Notes under the pieces: generated by a model | Database searches by the model: none | Seen by the model: only the letters and a program-made list of their open reading frames with translations | Told to the model about the DNA's origin: nothing | Part shown: one piece after another, positions 1-6,085 of the stretch | How positions within the stretch are numbered: the stretch's first letter is position 1 | Layout: each line of letters opens with the position of its first letter | Assembly: GCA_019245995.1 (NCBI GenBank) | Contig: JAFAQW010000140.1 | Location: forward strand, 1-7,802 | DNA: 7,802 nucleotides | Source of the DNA: Vulcanimicrobiota bacterium | GTDB lineage: Bacteria > Vulcanimicrobiota > Vulcanimicrobiia > Vulcanimicrobiales > Vulcanimicrobiaceae | Reading direction: 5' to 3' | Translations under genes and position numbers: made by a program

Positions 1-287
1 ACAACGTCGGCCGCCACGCGACGCGCGATCTTTCGCACTACTTTCGCGTCGAGGTGATCGAGGGGAGCGCGGGCATCGAGCGCCCCGAGTTCGATGAAGC
101 CTGCGAGCGTCTGGCGCACGCTGGCTACGCTCTACGGAATCGCGAGGAAGCGTGGGCGACGTTCGCGCAGCTGCGTGGCGGATACGCCGCGCATCTCAAC
201 GTTCTGGCGCGTCTGTTTCAAATTCCGCCGTTGCAGTGGGTCGGCGACCGCTCGAGCATTCTGGTTTCGCATCCGCATCAAGGCTGA
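1..287 (+). CDS. C-terminal fragment of an unidentified protein (possibly membrane/ion-channel-like tail)
   Basis: The reading frame is open from the window edge (first full codon at position 3) to a TGA at 285-287, so only the last 94 residues of a longer protein are visible. The fragment is soluble-looking, with no membrane segment. It has a 'GIERPEFDEACERL' helix, a 'GGYAAHLNVLARLF' helix and a closing 'PPLQWVGDRSS' motif. From memory, a tail ending in 'PP..W..DRS' after a 'Y...L..LA' helix occurs at the cytoplasmic C-terminus of some two-pore-type potassium-channel or related membrane proteins; this is a weak recollection, not a demonstrated match. An internal ATG at 54 is not a likely start, because the frame continues upstream with protein-like composition. 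Its last 92 nt overlap the 3' end of hflX on the other strand. That this is a real coding end is fairly sure; the function is not known. Confidence 0.55.
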   Translation, partial: NVGRHATRDLSHYFRVEVIEGSAGIERPEFDEACERLAHAGYALRNREEAWATFAQLRGGYAAHLNVLARLFQIPPLQWVGDRSSILVSHPHQG

Positions 288-1323
288 GCGCGATCGCGTC
301 GCGCAATGCGTTCAGGCCCGCTCCGCTGCGCGCGCTCACGCACACGGAAAGCGGCTCGGGCGGCACATGCGCGCCCGAACGGTCGATCTTGTTGAACACC
401 AACAGGCTGGGCGTTGCATCCAAACTGAGTTCGTGCAAGATTCGTTCCACCGCTTGCCGTTGCCGCGGCCAGTCGGACGCGGAAACGTCCAGGACATGCA
501 GTAACAGGTCGGCGTCGTCGAGCTCCTCGAGCGTCGCCCGAAACGCTTCGATGAGATCGGCAGGCAGGTCGGTGATGAATCCGACCGTGTCGGCGAGCCG
601 AACATAGCGCCCTGGTTGTAGGTAGGCACGGCGCGTCGTCGGGTCCAGCGTCGCAAAGGGCCGGTCTGCGACGTACGCGTCGCTGCGCGAGAGCGCGTTG
701 AGGAGCGACGTCTTACCGGCGTTCGTATATCCGACCAGCGCGACGAGCGGTTCGCGGCGATCGCGCCTTCGCCGGACGGCACGCTGAGCGCGCACTGCCG
801 AGAGCAGGCGACGCAGCGTTGCGATGCGCGAGCCGATGCGCCGGCGGTCGACTTCGAGTTTCGTTTCGCCCGGGCCGCGGGTGCCGATGCCGCCGCCGAG
901 CCGCGACAAATCGGCGCCCGCGCCGATGAGATTCGCTTGCCGGTAACGCAGCTGGGCCAGCTCTACCTGAAGCTTTCCTTCGCGGCTGCGCGCGTGGCGC
1001 GCGAAGACGTCGAGGATCAGCATCGTGCGGTCGACGATCGGCAAAGGAACGATTCGTTCGAGATTCTTGCGCTGGCGCGGCCGCAAGTCGTTGCGGATCA
1101 GCAGCAAATCGGCGCGCGACTCCATCGCGCGCGCTCCGATTTCGCGCGCCTTGCCGGAGCCGACCAACGTTGCGGGATCGACCGCCGGCCGATGTTGCAC
1201 GATGCGCTCCACCACCCGCGCCCCGGCTGCAGCGGCCAACGCCTCGAGCTCATCGAGCTCCGTCGCGATCGTCGGCAGCAACTGACGCGTGGCGACGGCC
1301 ACCAGAACGGCGCGTTGCGTCAT
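196..1323 (-). CDS. hflX: GTPase HflX
   Basis: A 375-residue GTPase of the HflX family, which binds the 50S subunit and, in studied bacteria, helps split stalled or stress-inactivated ribosomes. Residues 1-150 form the HflX N-terminal domain (VGSGKAREI at 54-62), followed by the family signature GGGIGTRGPGETKLEVD at 143-159 and an Arg-rich linker (178-191). The G domain has all its motifs: G1 GYTNAGKTS (198-206), G2 Thr in ATLDPTT (224-230), G3 DTVG (245-248), G4 NKID (311-314) and G5 SAR (330-332). It is somewhat shorter than the roughly 426-residue E. coli protein, with a short non-conserved tail. The chosen ATG at 1323 overlaps the btuF stop as ATGA, and residues from MTQRAVLVAV fit the usual HflX start. 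An in-frame ATG at 1368 would lie inside btuF. No Shine-Dalgarno is visible, which fits translational coupling. The final 92 nt overlap the convergent gene ending at 287. Confidence 0.95.
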   Translation of the reverse strand: MTQRAVLVAVATRQLLPTIATELDELEALAAAAGARVVERIVQHRPAVDPATLVGSGKAREIGARAMESRADLLLIRNDLRPRQRKNLERIVPLPIVDRTMLILDVFARHARSREGKLQVELAQLRYRQANLIGAGADLSRLGGGIGTRGPGETKLEVDRRRIGSRIATLRRLLSAVRAQRAVRRRRDRREPLVALVGYTNAGKTSLLNALSRSDAYVADRPFATLDPTTRRAYLQPGRYVRLADTVGFITDLPADLIEAFRATLEELDDADLLLHVLDVSASDWPRQRQAVERILHELSLDATPSLLVFNKIDRSGAHVPPEPLSVCVSARSGAGLNALRDAIALSLDADAKPECSSGRRPTATAEFETDAPER

Positions 1324-2177
1324 CGCGGACGCGAACGCGAGAGGGGAGCGATTCGAGCGAACAGCCATTCCAAGCCTTTGGGATAGTTGGGCCCCGGCCG
1401 CTCGATCGAGTCGGGATCCAGTGCGTAAACATCGTGACGTTGCACTGCGCGCAGCGTGCGCCAAGGTTCGCGCGCTTCTACGGCGGCGAGATCGGTCGCT
1501 GGATCCTCGATGAGGATGTCGGGTTGTGCGCGCAGGAGGGCCTCGGCACTGTATTGCCCGTAGGCAGCATGGAGGTCTGCGGCGGCGTTCCTCCCACCCG
1601 CGACGGCGATCAGCGTGCTGATGTACGATTGCGCGCCGGCCGTCCAGATCGGCGCGACGCCCAACACGACGAAAACGCTCGGGTGGTAGCGAAATCCCGC
1701 CGCGCGCGCCCGCACGGCCTCGCCGCGCCGCTGCAATCGTTCGATCGTCGCGTCGGCTTGCCGTTCGCGCCCGACCAAGGCGCCGATGCGCCGTAGGTCG
1801 CCGAAGATCTGGTCGTACGTATCGTCGGGCAGCAAGACGACGCGTATGCCGGCGCGGCTCAGAGCCTGCAGAAAGCGCGCCTGCGCCGGAATTCCGAGCA
1901 CGAGCGCCGGCCGCAACAACATGATCGCTTCCGTGTCCACTCCCGTCGCGTCGGCGACTCGCGGCAACGCCTGCGTCCCGGGCGCATCGGTGAAGGCGGA
2001 CACGCCGACGAGGCGCGCAGTCGCACCGATCGCGACCACGTCGTCCGCGAAGGACGGCACCAGCGTGACGATCCGAGCCCGCGTTCCCCGCGCCGTAGCG
2101 GGCGAACCGTTGCGGGCACCGTGAGCGCAGCCGTACAGCAACGCGACGGCAACGACGAGCGGCATGAAGCGACGCAC
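1320..2177 (-). CDS. btuF: Cobalamin-binding periplasmic lipoprotein BtuF (class III ABC substrate-binding protein)
   Basis: A 285-residue substrate-binding protein of the helical-backbone metal-receptor type (Peripla_BP_2 family), the periplasmic partner of BtuCD. Residues 1-17 are a lipoprotein signal: Arg-Arg n-region, hydrophobic VVAVALLYG, and Cys17 as the probable lipidation site (Tyr at -2 is not typical). The first lobe begins at ARIVTLVPSFADDVVAIGA, with the usual TEAIMLLRPALVL strand-helix. A long helix (DQIFGDLRRIGALVGRERQA) follows, and the second lobe ends in YPKGLEWLFARIAP. The start is GTG at 2177, supported by AGAGG seven nt upstream and by the positively charged n-region; ATG at 2165 is the alternative. 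The cobalamin assignment rests on the adjacent riboswitch and btuBCD. Alone, the protein could equally be called a siderophore- or heme-binding protein. It is transcribed away from btuB and shares an ATGA junction with hflX. Confidence 0.88.
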   Translation of the reverse strand: MRRFMPLVVAVALLYGCAHGARNGSPATARGTRARIVTLVPSFADDVVAIGATARLVGVSAFTDAPGTQALPRVADATGVDTEAIMLLRPALVLGIPAQARFLQALSRAGIRVVLLPDDTYDQIFGDLRRIGALVGRERQADATIERLQRRGEAVRARAAGFRYHPSVFVVLGVAPIWTAGAQSYISTLIAVAGGRNAAADLHAAYGQYSAEALLRAQPDILIEDPATDLAAVEAREPWRTLRAVQRHDVYALDPDSIERPGPNYPKGLEWLFARIAPLSRSRPR

Positions 2178-2184
2178 CTGCGCG

Positions 2185-2189
2185 CCTCT
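2185..2189 (-). promoter_or_regulatory. Ribosome-binding site of btuF
   Basis: AGAGG on the minus strand lies seven nt before the GTG at 2177. It is the main reason to prefer that GTG over the ATG four codons further in. Confidence 0.6.
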
Positions 2190-2231
2190 ACGGACTTCGA
2201 GCGTCTACGCCCTGTGGAGGAACCGCGTTGC

Positions 2232-2356
2232 CGTCGTGGCAAAATGCGATTTGACGCTTGCGCGGGGAAGCCGGTGAAAGACCGGCACGGTCGCGCCACT
2301 GTAAGCGGGAGCTGCTCCACGCAACGATCCGCAAGTCAGGATACCGCCGCAAGCGC
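2232..2356 (+). ncRNA. Cobalamin riboswitch in the btuB leader
   Basis: The region matches the conserved core of the cobalamin riboswitch (Rfam family Cobalamin). GGGGAAG (2264-2270) leads into a perfect hairpin GCCGGT/ACCGGC (2270-2275 with 2281-2286, loop GAAAG). This is followed by CACGGTCGCGCCACTGTAA (2286-2304) and, further on, the B12 box AAGTCAGGATACCGCC (2333-2348). A peripheral hairpin GGAG/CTCC lies at 2308-2318, flanked by GCG/CGC. A closing stem CGCTTGCG/CGCAAGCG pairs 2255-2262 with 2348-2355. The outer 5' boundary is uncertain; 2232 is an estimate. It lies on the btuB strand, 39 nt before the btuB ATG, so binding of cobalamin should lower btuB (and probably btuC-btuD) expression. 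No U-rich terminator follows, so control of translation initiation is more likely than attenuation. Confidence 0.93.
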
Positions 2357-2379
2357 ACGAGCATCATCCACCTCGCGTC

Positions 2380-2388
2380 AAGGAGAGG
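2380..2388 (+). promoter_or_regulatory. Ribosome-binding site of btuB, possible riboswitch expression platform
   Basis: AAGGAGAGG is a strong Shine-Dalgarno whose GGAG core lies nine nt before the ATG at 2395, which fixes that start. CCTC at 2371-2374 could pair with GAGG at 2385-2388 to hide part of it. The stem is only four base pairs, so its role in switching is an inference. Confidence 0.8.
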
Positions 2389-2394
2389 AATGCC

Positions 2395-4281
2395 ATGATA
2401 CCGCCGGTCGCCGCCATTGCGGCATCGCCATCCCCGTCGCCCAGCCCCATACCGCAAATCGCTCACGTGGTAACGAGCGATCGCGGCAGAGAGTCCGCAG
2501 CGCGCGCGGCGCGCACCACGTACGTCGTCACCGCCGACCAGATCGCGCGCGACGGCGATCGCACCGTCGCCGACGTCCTCGATACGGTCCCCGGCGTCAA
2601 CGTCGTGCGCTACGGGGCCTTTGGCGCGCTAACGGCCGTCGGCATTCGGGGGAGCTCGTCCCAACAAGTGCTCGTGCTGGTCGACGGCTTACCGGTGGCG
2701 GGCGCGCAGATCAACGACATCAACCTCGAAGAGTATTCCGTCGCGGGCGTGGATCGCATCGAAGTGGTGGAGGGCGGCGGCTCGACGCTCTACGGCTCGG
2801 GCTCCGTGGGCGGAATCGTCAACATCGTCACGGCAGCCCCGCCGAATCGCTCGGGCGCGCTCGCCTCAGCGGGATCGTTTGGCCAAAGCTCTTACGCCCT
2901 AACGACGCCTTATCTCTCCTTCGCTCATACCTACGCGGCGAACGATTATTCCGTCCTTGGCGCGCCGAACCGCGCGAACGCGCAAGCACGCTTGACCGCG
3001 ATTGCGGCGCGTTACTCGCGGGCCGCCGGGGCCTTCGATCTGTCGCTCTCGGGAAGCCTGAACGACGCGCTAGCGGGATCTCCGGGCGAGTTGGGATCGT
3101 TCTCACCCACGAGCGAAGCCGCGAACGTCGCGCGCAACCTTCGGCTCGAGGTATCGCGCAGAGGTGCGCGTTCGGAGACCACGTTGCAACTGGGCGCATC
3201 GTCCGCGACGCTCGCGTACACGTGCGATACGCCGGCAGACGCGCACTGTCCGAACTCCTTTCCAACGCCGTCCCCCTCCATGACGTCGAATCCGCCCTAT
3301 GCGCAGCTGCTCGACGACCGGCGCCTGGCGGCGAGTCTTCGCACGACGTCCGGTGACGATCGCGAACGGATCGTGTACGGGGTGGACTTTGCACGGGGCA
3401 CCGCGCGCGTCGACCCCGGAACCGGCGGCGGGTCCCCGTTCGCCGCGGACGATGCGCCGTTGTTCTACAGTTATGCCGAGGCGGCAGCGTACGGACAAGC
3501 GCAATGGTTTTGGCAAGGCGGAAGCGAGATCTATGCCGGCCTGCGCGCGGAACGCGACGGCGCTGTGGGCGGCGCGTACTCGCCCTCACTCGGCGGCATT
3601 CTGGCGCTGTCCCAGGCGCTCCAACTCCGCGTCAACGCCGGAACCGCGTTTCGCGCGCCGACCGCCGAAGAGCTGTACTATCCCGGCTTTTCCAACCCGC
3701 ATTTGCAACCCGAACGCGAACGCGTCGGCGACGCGACCTTCGTGCTCTCGCGGCCGTGGGGCGAGGCTCGCTTTGGGTGGTTCACGCTGAGCGGATCGAA
3801 CCTGATCGTGTCGCCGCCGCCCACGTACGTCCCGCAGAACGTCGAGCGCGCCTCCATTCAGGGTTTCCTGCTCTCGCTGCAGGCGCGCACGTTCTATCAT
3901 TGCACCGCGAGTCTGGACGTCACGAACATTTATCGCGCGCAAGATCTGGCGACGGCCGCCCGCATACCGGGCCGTGGCCCGGTATTTGCCGCGACGCTGG
4001 GATTGCGCTACGAGTCCCCGGAGAATCGTCGCTTCGACGGTTTCAAGATCGCGGTCCGCGCCGCGGGCGCGCAAGAGGTTCCCGATCCCTTCCTGTCGCC
4101 GCGCTATGCGGTTTACCAGCCGGCGCCGTTTGCGGACGTGCAGGCCTACGTCGGATATCGGATCACGCGATCGCTCGTCCTTGGATTGCGGGGCGAAAAT
4201 TTAGGCGACGATCGCTACGCGATGTACGCCGGCTTTCCGATGCCGGGACGCTCCGTGAGCATCGAATTGCGCAGCAGATGA
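2395..4281 (+). CDS. btuB: TonB-dependent outer-membrane cobalamin receptor (BtuB-like)
   Basis: A 628-residue TonB-dependent receptor, close to the length of E. coli BtuB (about 614). A short Ser-Pro stretch (residues 11-18) precedes a possible TonB box around HVVTS (24-28). The plug domain spans about 40-146, with the typical ADVLDTVPGVNVV, GIRGSSSQQVLVLVDG and RIEVVEGGGSTLYGSGSVGG motifs. The remainder is the beta-barrel, including FRAPTAEELYYPGFSNPHLQPE and a closing LRGENLGDDRYAMYAGF segment. Cys277 and Cys285 could form a loop disulfide. The start is fixed by a strong ribosome-binding site. Two oddities: the signal peptide is very short, with no basic n-region, and the protein ends in LRSR instead of a terminal aromatic residue. 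The cobalamin riboswitch immediately upstream and btuCD downstream indicate cobalamin as substrate. The stop overlaps the btuC ATG (ATGA at 4278-4281). Confidence 0.93.
   Translation: MIPPVAAIAASPSPSPSPIPQIAHVVTSDRGRESAARAARTTYVVTADQIARDGDRTVADVLDTVPGVNVVRYGAFGALTAVGIRGSSSQQVLVLVDGLPVAGAQINDINLEEYSVAGVDRIEVVEGGGSTLYGSGSVGGIVNIVTAAPPNRSGALASAGSFGQSSYALTTPYLSFAHTYAANDYSVLGAPNRANAQARLTAIAARYSRAAGAFDLSLSGSLNDALAGSPGELGSFSPTSEAANVARNLRLEVSRRGARSETTLQLGASSATLAYTCDTPADAHCPNSFPTPSPSMTSNPPYAQLLDDRRLAASLRTTSGDDRERIVYGVDFARGTARVDPGTGGGSPFAADDAPLFYSYAEAAAYGQAQWFWQGGSEIYAGLRAERDGAVGGAYSPSLGGILALSQALQLRVNAGTAFRAPTAEELYYPGFSNPHLQPERERVGDATFVLSRPWGEARFGWFTLSGSNLIVSPPPTYVPQNVERASIQGFLLSLQARTFYHCTASLDVTNIYRAQDLATAARIPGRGPVFAATLGLRYESPENRRFDGFKIAVRAAGAQEVPDPFLSPRYAVYQPAPFADVQAYVGYRITRSLVLGLRGENLGDDRYAMYAGFPMPGRSVSIELRSR
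3964..3985. repeat. Perfect 22-nt inverted repeat inside btuB
   Basis: ATACCGGGCC (3964-3973), a GT spacer and GGCCCGGTAT (3976-3985) form two perfect 10-base arms. In RNA this would be a nine- or ten-pair GC-rich hairpin. It falls in codons for RIPGRGPVFA of the receptor. No run of T follows, so it does not look like a terminator. Confidence 0.75.
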
Positions 4282-5282
4282 CGCGTGGCGTCGCGCTGTC
4301 GTTGCTGGCCCTATCCGTGCCAGCCGCCGCGATCGCGAGTCTGTTCGTCGGCGCCACGCCGCTCGACGCGCATCAAGTCCTGCGCGCCTTGGCCCGCCCC
4401 GAAGCGCCGGACACCGTGACGACGATCGTGTGGCAGCTGCGACTCCCGCGCATCAGCGTTGCGGCGACGGTCGGCGCATGCCTCGCCCTGGGAGGCGCGA
4501 TGCTGCAAGGAATGCTGCGCAATCCGCTCGTGGATCCGTACCTTACGGGCGTCAGCGCGGCAGCGGCCGCCGCGGTCGCCGTTGCAACCGTGGCGGGCGT
4601 CAGCGTCGCCGCGACGCCGGCAGTCGGATTCGTCGCAGGTCTTGCGGCGGCGCTCGTCGTTGCCGCGTTGGCTCGGCGCGGCGGCGGCATCGATCCGCAA
4701 CGCCTGATCCTCGCAGGGGTCTCTCTCTCCATGCTCTTCGCGGCCATCGTCACGCTCGTGCTCATTCGCGCGCAGTCGACTGGCGCGGCGGGAACGATCG
4801 TCGCGTGGCTGGCCGGCTCGATGGCCGGCCGCAGTTGGCGCGATCTGGCGGTCACGGCGCCGTACGCGGTCCTGGGAACGGCGCTCGCCCTCAGCACGGC
4901 GCCGGCACTCGACGCGATGCGCATCGGCGAGTCCCGCGCCCGCGCCGTCGGCGTCAACGTGCATCGCGCGCAGTGGCTCATCTTGGCCGCGTCGTCGCTG
5001 CTGGCGGCGAGCAGCGTCGTGTTGGCGGGACTGGTCGGATTCATCGGTCTGCTCGTGCCGCACATCGCACGCCGGCTCACCGGCACCGAAGCGCGCATGC
5101 TGTTTCCTGCGTGCGCGGCGATCGGCGCGGTCCTCTGCATGGTCGCAGACGCGGTCTGCCGCAGAATCGTCGCCCCGGCGGAATTGCCGATCGGAGTGCT
5201 GCTGGCGCTGATTGGCGCGCCGGCCTTTCTGTATCTCTATCTCCACCCTTCGGGCCGGCCGGGCCTGGCCGCCGAACGATGA
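4278..5282 (+). CDS. btuC: Cobalamin ABC transporter permease BtuC (FecCD family)
   Basis: A 334-residue, strongly hydrophobic inner-membrane permease of the FecCD/BtuC family that forms the cobalamin channel as a dimer. Family marks in order: LRLPRI (54-59); the GACLALGGAMLQGMLRNPLV block (66-85) continuing to DPYLTG; IDPQRLILAGVSLS (138-151); AWLAGSM (176-182); the cytoplasmic GESRARAVGVN region (217-227) that should contact the ATPase; GLVGFIGLLVPHIARRL (251-267); and the C-terminal PAELPIGVLLALIGAPAFLYL (300-320). Length is typical of the family. The ATG overlaps the btuB stop and the TGA overlaps the btuD start, so the three genes are probably translationally coupled and all fall under the riboswitch. 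Sequence alone would also allow a siderophore or heme permease; the riboswitch and receptor point to cobalamin. Confidence 0.94.
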   Translation: MTRGVALSLLALSVPAAAIASLFVGATPLDAHQVLRALARPEAPDTVTTIVWQLRLPRISVAATVGACLALGGAMLQGMLRNPLVDPYLTGVSAAAAAAVAVATVAGVSVAATPAVGFVAGLAAALVVAALARRGGGIDPQRLILAGVSLSMLFAAIVTLVLIRAQSTGAAGTIVAWLAGSMAGRSWRDLAVTAPYAVLGTALALSTAPALDAMRIGESRARAVGVNVHRAQWLILAASSLLAASSVVLAGLVGFIGLLVPHIARRLTGTEARMLFPACAAIGAVLCMVADAVCRRIVAPAELPIGVLLALIGAPAFLYLYLHPSGRPGLAAER

Positions 5283-6085
5283 TCGACCTCGACGCGCTCG
5301 CGGTGCGCATCGGCGGACGGAACCTGCTCTCCAACGTAACGGCACGAATCCAGTCCGGAGAGTTGGTTGCGCTCATCGGTCCAAACGGCGTCGGAAAGAC
5401 GACGCTGTTGCGCGCGATCGCAGGACTGCATCCGTGCGAGGCGGGAGTCGTGCGCGTCATGGGGCGAGACCTTCGCTCGTTGCGCGCCCGCGAGCGCGCA
5501 ACGCGCGTGGCTTTCGTCACGACAGAAGAGACCGTATTCGAGACGCTGCCACTCCGAGAGCTCGTTGCCATGGCGCGATTCGCACGTGCGAAATGGTGGG
5601 GGTGGACACGCGAACGTTCCGACGAAGACGCCATAGACCGTGCAATCGCCGCCGTAGGAATGCAGTCGCTCGCGGATCGCGACGTCGGCGGACTCAGCGC
5701 GGGCGAACGCCAACGTGCATGGATCGCGCTCGGCCTCGCACAAGAGACGCCGATCCTCCTACTCGACGAACCGACGACGCACCTCGACGTGCGCGTCGCA
5801 CAGGACATCTTAAAACTTCTGGCGCGGCTTGCGCGGGACGGTAAAACGATTCTTTGCGCGCTACACGATCTGAACGAAGCGGCGGCCTATGCCGATCGCA
5901 TCGCGCTGCTCGGCGACAAACGGCTGCTCGCGATTGCGCCGCCGCAGCGTCTGTTGCGAGGGCCACTCGTCGAACGGGTCTACGGCATCGCACTCGATCG
6001 AATCGAACTTCCCGACGGCACGTTGCGACTCTTCACGCCGCCCCGAAGGCATCGCGGCTGTGCGGTCGAAGAACGCGCCCACTGA
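5279..6085 (+). CDS. btuD: Cobalamin ABC transporter ATP-binding protein BtuD
   Basis: A 268-residue ATPase of the FecE/BtuD/HmuV group that powers the BtuC channel from the cytoplasmic face. It has Walker A GPNGVGKTT (34-42), the signature LSAGERQR (139-146), Walker B ILLLDEP (159-165) with Glu164, a D-loop LD (169-170), and the switch His196 in ALHDLNEA. The Q-loop glutamine is not seen: the segment reads VAFVTTEETVFETLPLREL (77-95), with Thr or Glu where VPQ is usual. A similar T-E arrangement is, from memory, found in a subfamily of these ATPases that also shares the ALAQETPIILLDEPT style, so it need not mean inactivity. The ATG overlaps the btuC stop (ATGA at 5279-5282). The C-terminal tail beyond about residue 250 is basic and not conserved. 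Confidence 0.93.
   Translation: MIDLDALAVRIGGRNLLSNVTARIQSGELVALIGPNGVGKTTLLRAIAGLHPCEAGVVRVMGRDLRSLRARERATRVAFVTTEETVFETLPLRELVAMARFARAKWWGWTRERSDEDAIDRAIAAVGMQSLADRDVGGLSAGERQRAWIALGLAQETPILLLDEPTTHLDVRVAQDILKLLARLARDGKTILCALHDLNEAAAYADRIALLGDKRLLAIAPPQRLLRGPLVERVYGIALDRIELPDGTLRLFTPPRRHRGCAVEERAH

Noticed and set aside
1324..1464. Longer hflX start (ATG at 1368 or beyond)
   Set aside because: Would add residues encoded inside btuF that do not resemble HflX; the ATGA junction at 1320-1323 is the better start.
2251..2256. TTGACG as a -35 box for btuB
   Set aside because: It lies within the riboswitch region and no -10 element is found at the right distance; a promoter here would cut off the RNA's 5' part.
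2121..3356. 411-codon + strand open frame across the riboswitch and btuB
   Set aside because: Runs through the structured RNA and out of frame with the clear TonB receptor; Arg-rich, no motifs.
3504..4277. Open extension upstream of btuC in the same frame
   Set aside because: It lies inside btuB, is Arg-rich and lacks membrane character. The FecCD protein begins naturally at the ATG at 4278.
4811..4830. GGCCGGC/GCCGGCC inverted repeat inside btuC
   Set aside because: Seven-base GC-only arms with a six-base loop, encoding conserved LAGSMAGRS; explained by codon use.
5251..5273. GGCC-rich palindromic stretch at the end of btuC
   Set aside because: No following T-run and the btuD start is only a few bases away; not a terminator.
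4430..5278. Open extension upstream of btuD in the same frame
   Set aside because: Arg/Gly/His-rich shadow of btuC; the ABC domain begins right after the ATG at 5279.
4311..5345. 344-codon open frame on the minus strand opposite btuC
   Set aside because: Composition dominated by Arg, Ala and Asp with no domain; typical antisense shadow in GC-rich DNA.
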